DNA of 7,595 bases from Pseudomonadota bacterium. GTDB taxonomy: Bacteria; Pseudomonadota; Alphaproteobacteria; Rhizobiales; Rhizobiaceae. This document shows, in pieces, positions 6,226-7,595 of the stretch. The DNA is taken from positions 1-7,595 of the forward strand of contig JAEXXS010000125.1 in NCBI GenBank assembly GCA_023451915.1, in the 5' to 3' direction. Position 1 is the stretch's first letter; each line of letters starts with the position of its first letter. Position numbers and translations under genes: made by a program. The notes beneath the pieces are model-generated. The model saw only the letters and a program-made list of their open reading frames with translations, had not been told where the DNA came from and made no database searches.

Positions 6226-6240
6226 TTAACCGATGGTTAA
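6226..6240. promoter_or_regulatory. CtrA-type box TTAA-N7-TTAA overlapping the ahcY stop codon
   Basis: TTAACCATCGGTTAA on the minus strand is an exact TTAA-N7-TTAA match, the binding consensus of the response regulator CtrA, and includes the extended half site TTAACCAT. It is also a palindrome with 6-bp arms. It overlaps the ahcY TAA stop (6237-6239) and lies about 365 bases before divL, roughly 70-90 bases upstream of the possible -35 element. Motif match is certain; binding is inferred. Confidence 0.5.
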
Positions 6241-7595
6241 TATCTGTAGTGTTCCGACTTGTACGGGCCCTGTGGAGTGACACCGATATAGGCTGCCTGT
6301 TCCTCAGAAAGCACAGTCAGCTTCGCACCCAGCTTGTCGAGATGCAGGCGCGCGACCTTCTCATCGAGATGCTTCGGCAGAACATAGACTTCGTTCTTGT
6401 AGGCTTCCGGACGCGTGTAAAGCTCGATCTGGGCCAGCACCTGGTTGGTGAAGGAGGCCGACATCACGAAGCTCGGATGGCCGGTCGCGTTGCCGAGATT
6501 GAGCAGGCGGCCTTCCGAGAGAAGGATCAAGCGCTTGCCATCCGGAAACTCGATCAGATCGACCTGCGGCTTGACATTGGTCCATTTCAGGTTGCGCAGA
6601 GCGGCAATCTGAATTTCGTTGTCGAAGTGGCCGATATTGCCGACGATGCACATGTCTTTCATCTTGCGCATATCGTCCAGCGTGATCACGTCCTTGTTGC
6701 CGGTCGTGGTGATCACGATATCGGCAGTCGGAGCGGCATCGCTGAGCGTCACGACTTCAAAACCGTCCATTGCGGCCTGCAGCGCGCAGATCGGATCGAC
6801 TTCCGTGACCTTGACGCGGGCGCCGGCACCGGCGAGCGACTGGGCGGAGCCTTTGCCGACATCGCCATAACCACAGACGACGGCGACCTTGCCAGCCATC
6901 ATCACGTCGGTACCGCGACGAATACCGTCGACCAGCGATTCCTTGCAGCCATACTTGTTGTCGAATTTCGACTTGGTCACGCTGTCATTGACGTTGATCG
7001 CCGGGAAAGGCAGGAGACCCTTCTTCTGCAGCTGATACAGGCGGTTGACGCCCGTGGTGGTTTCTTCCGTCACGCCCTTGATGGCGTCGCGCTGCTTGGT
7101 GAAGAAGCCCGGCGTTGCGGCCATGCGCTTCTTGATCTGCGCGAAGAGAACTTCCTCTTCTTCCGAACCGGGGTTCGACAGAACGTCTTCGCCAGCTTCA
7201 GCGCGCGCGCCGATGAGAATATACATGGTGGCGTCGCCGCCATCGTCGAGGATCATGTTGGACGGCTGGCCATCCGGCCACTGGAAGATCTGGTCGGTAT
7301 AGGTCCAGTATTCTTCAAGGGTTTCGCCCTTGATGGCGAAAACCGGCGTGCCGGTAGCGGCAATCGCTGCGGCGGCATGGTCCTGCGTCGAGAAAATGTT
7401 GCAAGAAGCCCAGCGCACATCGGCGCCAAGGGCCTTGAGCGTCTCGATCAGAACGGCGGTCTGAATGGTCATGTGCAGCGAACCGGAAATGCGTGCGCCC
7501 TTCAGCGGCTGCGTCTTGCCGAATTCCGCGCGCGCGGCCATCAGGCCCGGCATTTCGGTTTCAGCAATGTCGAGTTCCTTGCGGCCCCAGTCGGC
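6237..7595 (-). CDS. ahcY: Adenosylhomocysteinase (S-adenosyl-L-homocysteine hydrolase), 5' end outside window
   Basis: AhcY is the cytosolic NAD-dependent enzyme that splits S-adenosylhomocysteine into adenosine and homocysteine, relieving product inhibition of SAM-dependent methyltransferases and feeding the methionine cycle. The window shows 452 residues, open to base 7595 and beginning [18 protein letters not shown]; family proteins of this type have about 466 residues, so roughly 14 are missing. Visible motifs are [17 protein letters not shown] near the N terminus, SEETTTG-like [14 protein letters not shown], the catalytic cluster [18 protein letters not shown] with its Lys, Asp, Asn and Cys, the NAD loop GYGDVGKG (6849-6872), [10 protein letters not shown], and the conserved C-terminal KSEHYRY. 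It carries the insertion around [20 protein letters not shown] typical of the longer bacterial form. A strong terminator follows the stop, so it is probably transcribed separately from divL. Its promoter and any SAH riboswitch would lie beyond the right edge. Confidence 0.98.
   Translation of the reverse strand, partial: ADWGRKELDIAETEMPGLMAARAEFGKTQPLKGARISGSLHMTIQTAVLIETLKALGADVRWASCNIFSTQDHAAAAIAATGTPVFAIKGETLEEYWTYTDQIFQWPDGQPSNMILDDGGDATMYILIGARAEAGEDVLSNPGSEEEEVLFAQIKKRMAATPGFFTKQRDAIKGVTEETTTGVNRLYQLQKKGLLPFPAINVNDSVTKSKFDNKYGCKESLVDGIRRGTDVMMAGKVAVVCGYGDVGKGSAQSLAGAGARVKVTEVDPICALQAAMDGFEVVTLSDAAPTADIVITTTGNKDVITLDDMRKMKDMCIVGNIGHFDNEIQIAALRNLKWTNVKPQVDLIEFPDGKRLILLSEGRLLNLGNATGHPSFVMSASFTNQVLAQIELYTRPEAYKNEVYVLPKHLDEKVARLHLDKLGAKLTVLSEEQAAYIGVTPQGPYKSEHYRY

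Larger units (their letters stand above)
5863..6236. other. 374-bp intergenic region between ahcY and divL
   Basis: No convincing gene is present; short open frames here have Cys/Arg/Trp-rich products and no good start signals. From right to left on the transcribed strand it contains part of the CtrA-type box, the ahcY terminator, a possible divL promoter inside a GANTC-bearing inverted repeat, a second inverted repeat, a direct repeat and the divL ribosome binding site. The stretch 5919-6068 shows nothing I can name. Confidence 0.7.

Overview
The window is chromosomal DNA of an alphaproteobacterium of the order Hyphomicrobiales. Protein wording and gene order point to the Brucella/Ochrobactrum group, although genus cannot be fixed from sequence reading alone. 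All five genes lie on the minus strand, so transcription runs from right to left: ahcY (5' end cut by the window edge), divL, a tsaE-amgK fusion, murU, and addB (3' end cut by the window edge). I see no mobile elements, CRISPR arrays, tRNA or rRNA genes.

Right part (6237-7595): nearly complete S-adenosylhomocysteine hydrolase, with a clear intrinsic terminator about 30 bases past its stop. Middle intergenic region (5863-6236, 374 bp): dense with structure. It holds a full CtrA-type palindrome TTAACCATCGGTTAA overlapping the ahcY stop, the terminator, an inverted repeat whose arms each carry a GANTC (CcrM methylation) site and which overlaps a possible promoter, a second 9-bp inverted repeat, and a short direct repeat just before divL.

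Left part (1-5862): a tight four-gene cluster. divL encodes a membrane-anchored, multi-PAS kinase-like protein in which the normally phosphorylated His of the H-box is a Tyr, the hallmark of DivL, which works with CckA and DivK on the master regulator CtrA. It is followed after 14 bp by a single 509-residue ORF that joins TsaE (ATPase for tRNA t6A37 synthesis) to an AmgK-type sugar kinase. MurU overlaps that gene by 14 bp, and addB starts 31 bp later. AmgK and MurU together form the cell-wall recycling route MurNAc to MurNAc-1-P to UDP-MurNAc, which bypasses the fosfomycin target MurA. AddB is a subunit of the AddAB double-strand-break repair enzyme.

The most interesting points are the TsaE-AmgK fusion, its likely co-transcription with divL, and the CtrA-like and GANTC sites upstream of divL, which suggest that this cell-cycle/cell-wall/repair cluster may be under CtrA/CcrM-GcrA feedback. 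The regulatory part is inference from motifs.
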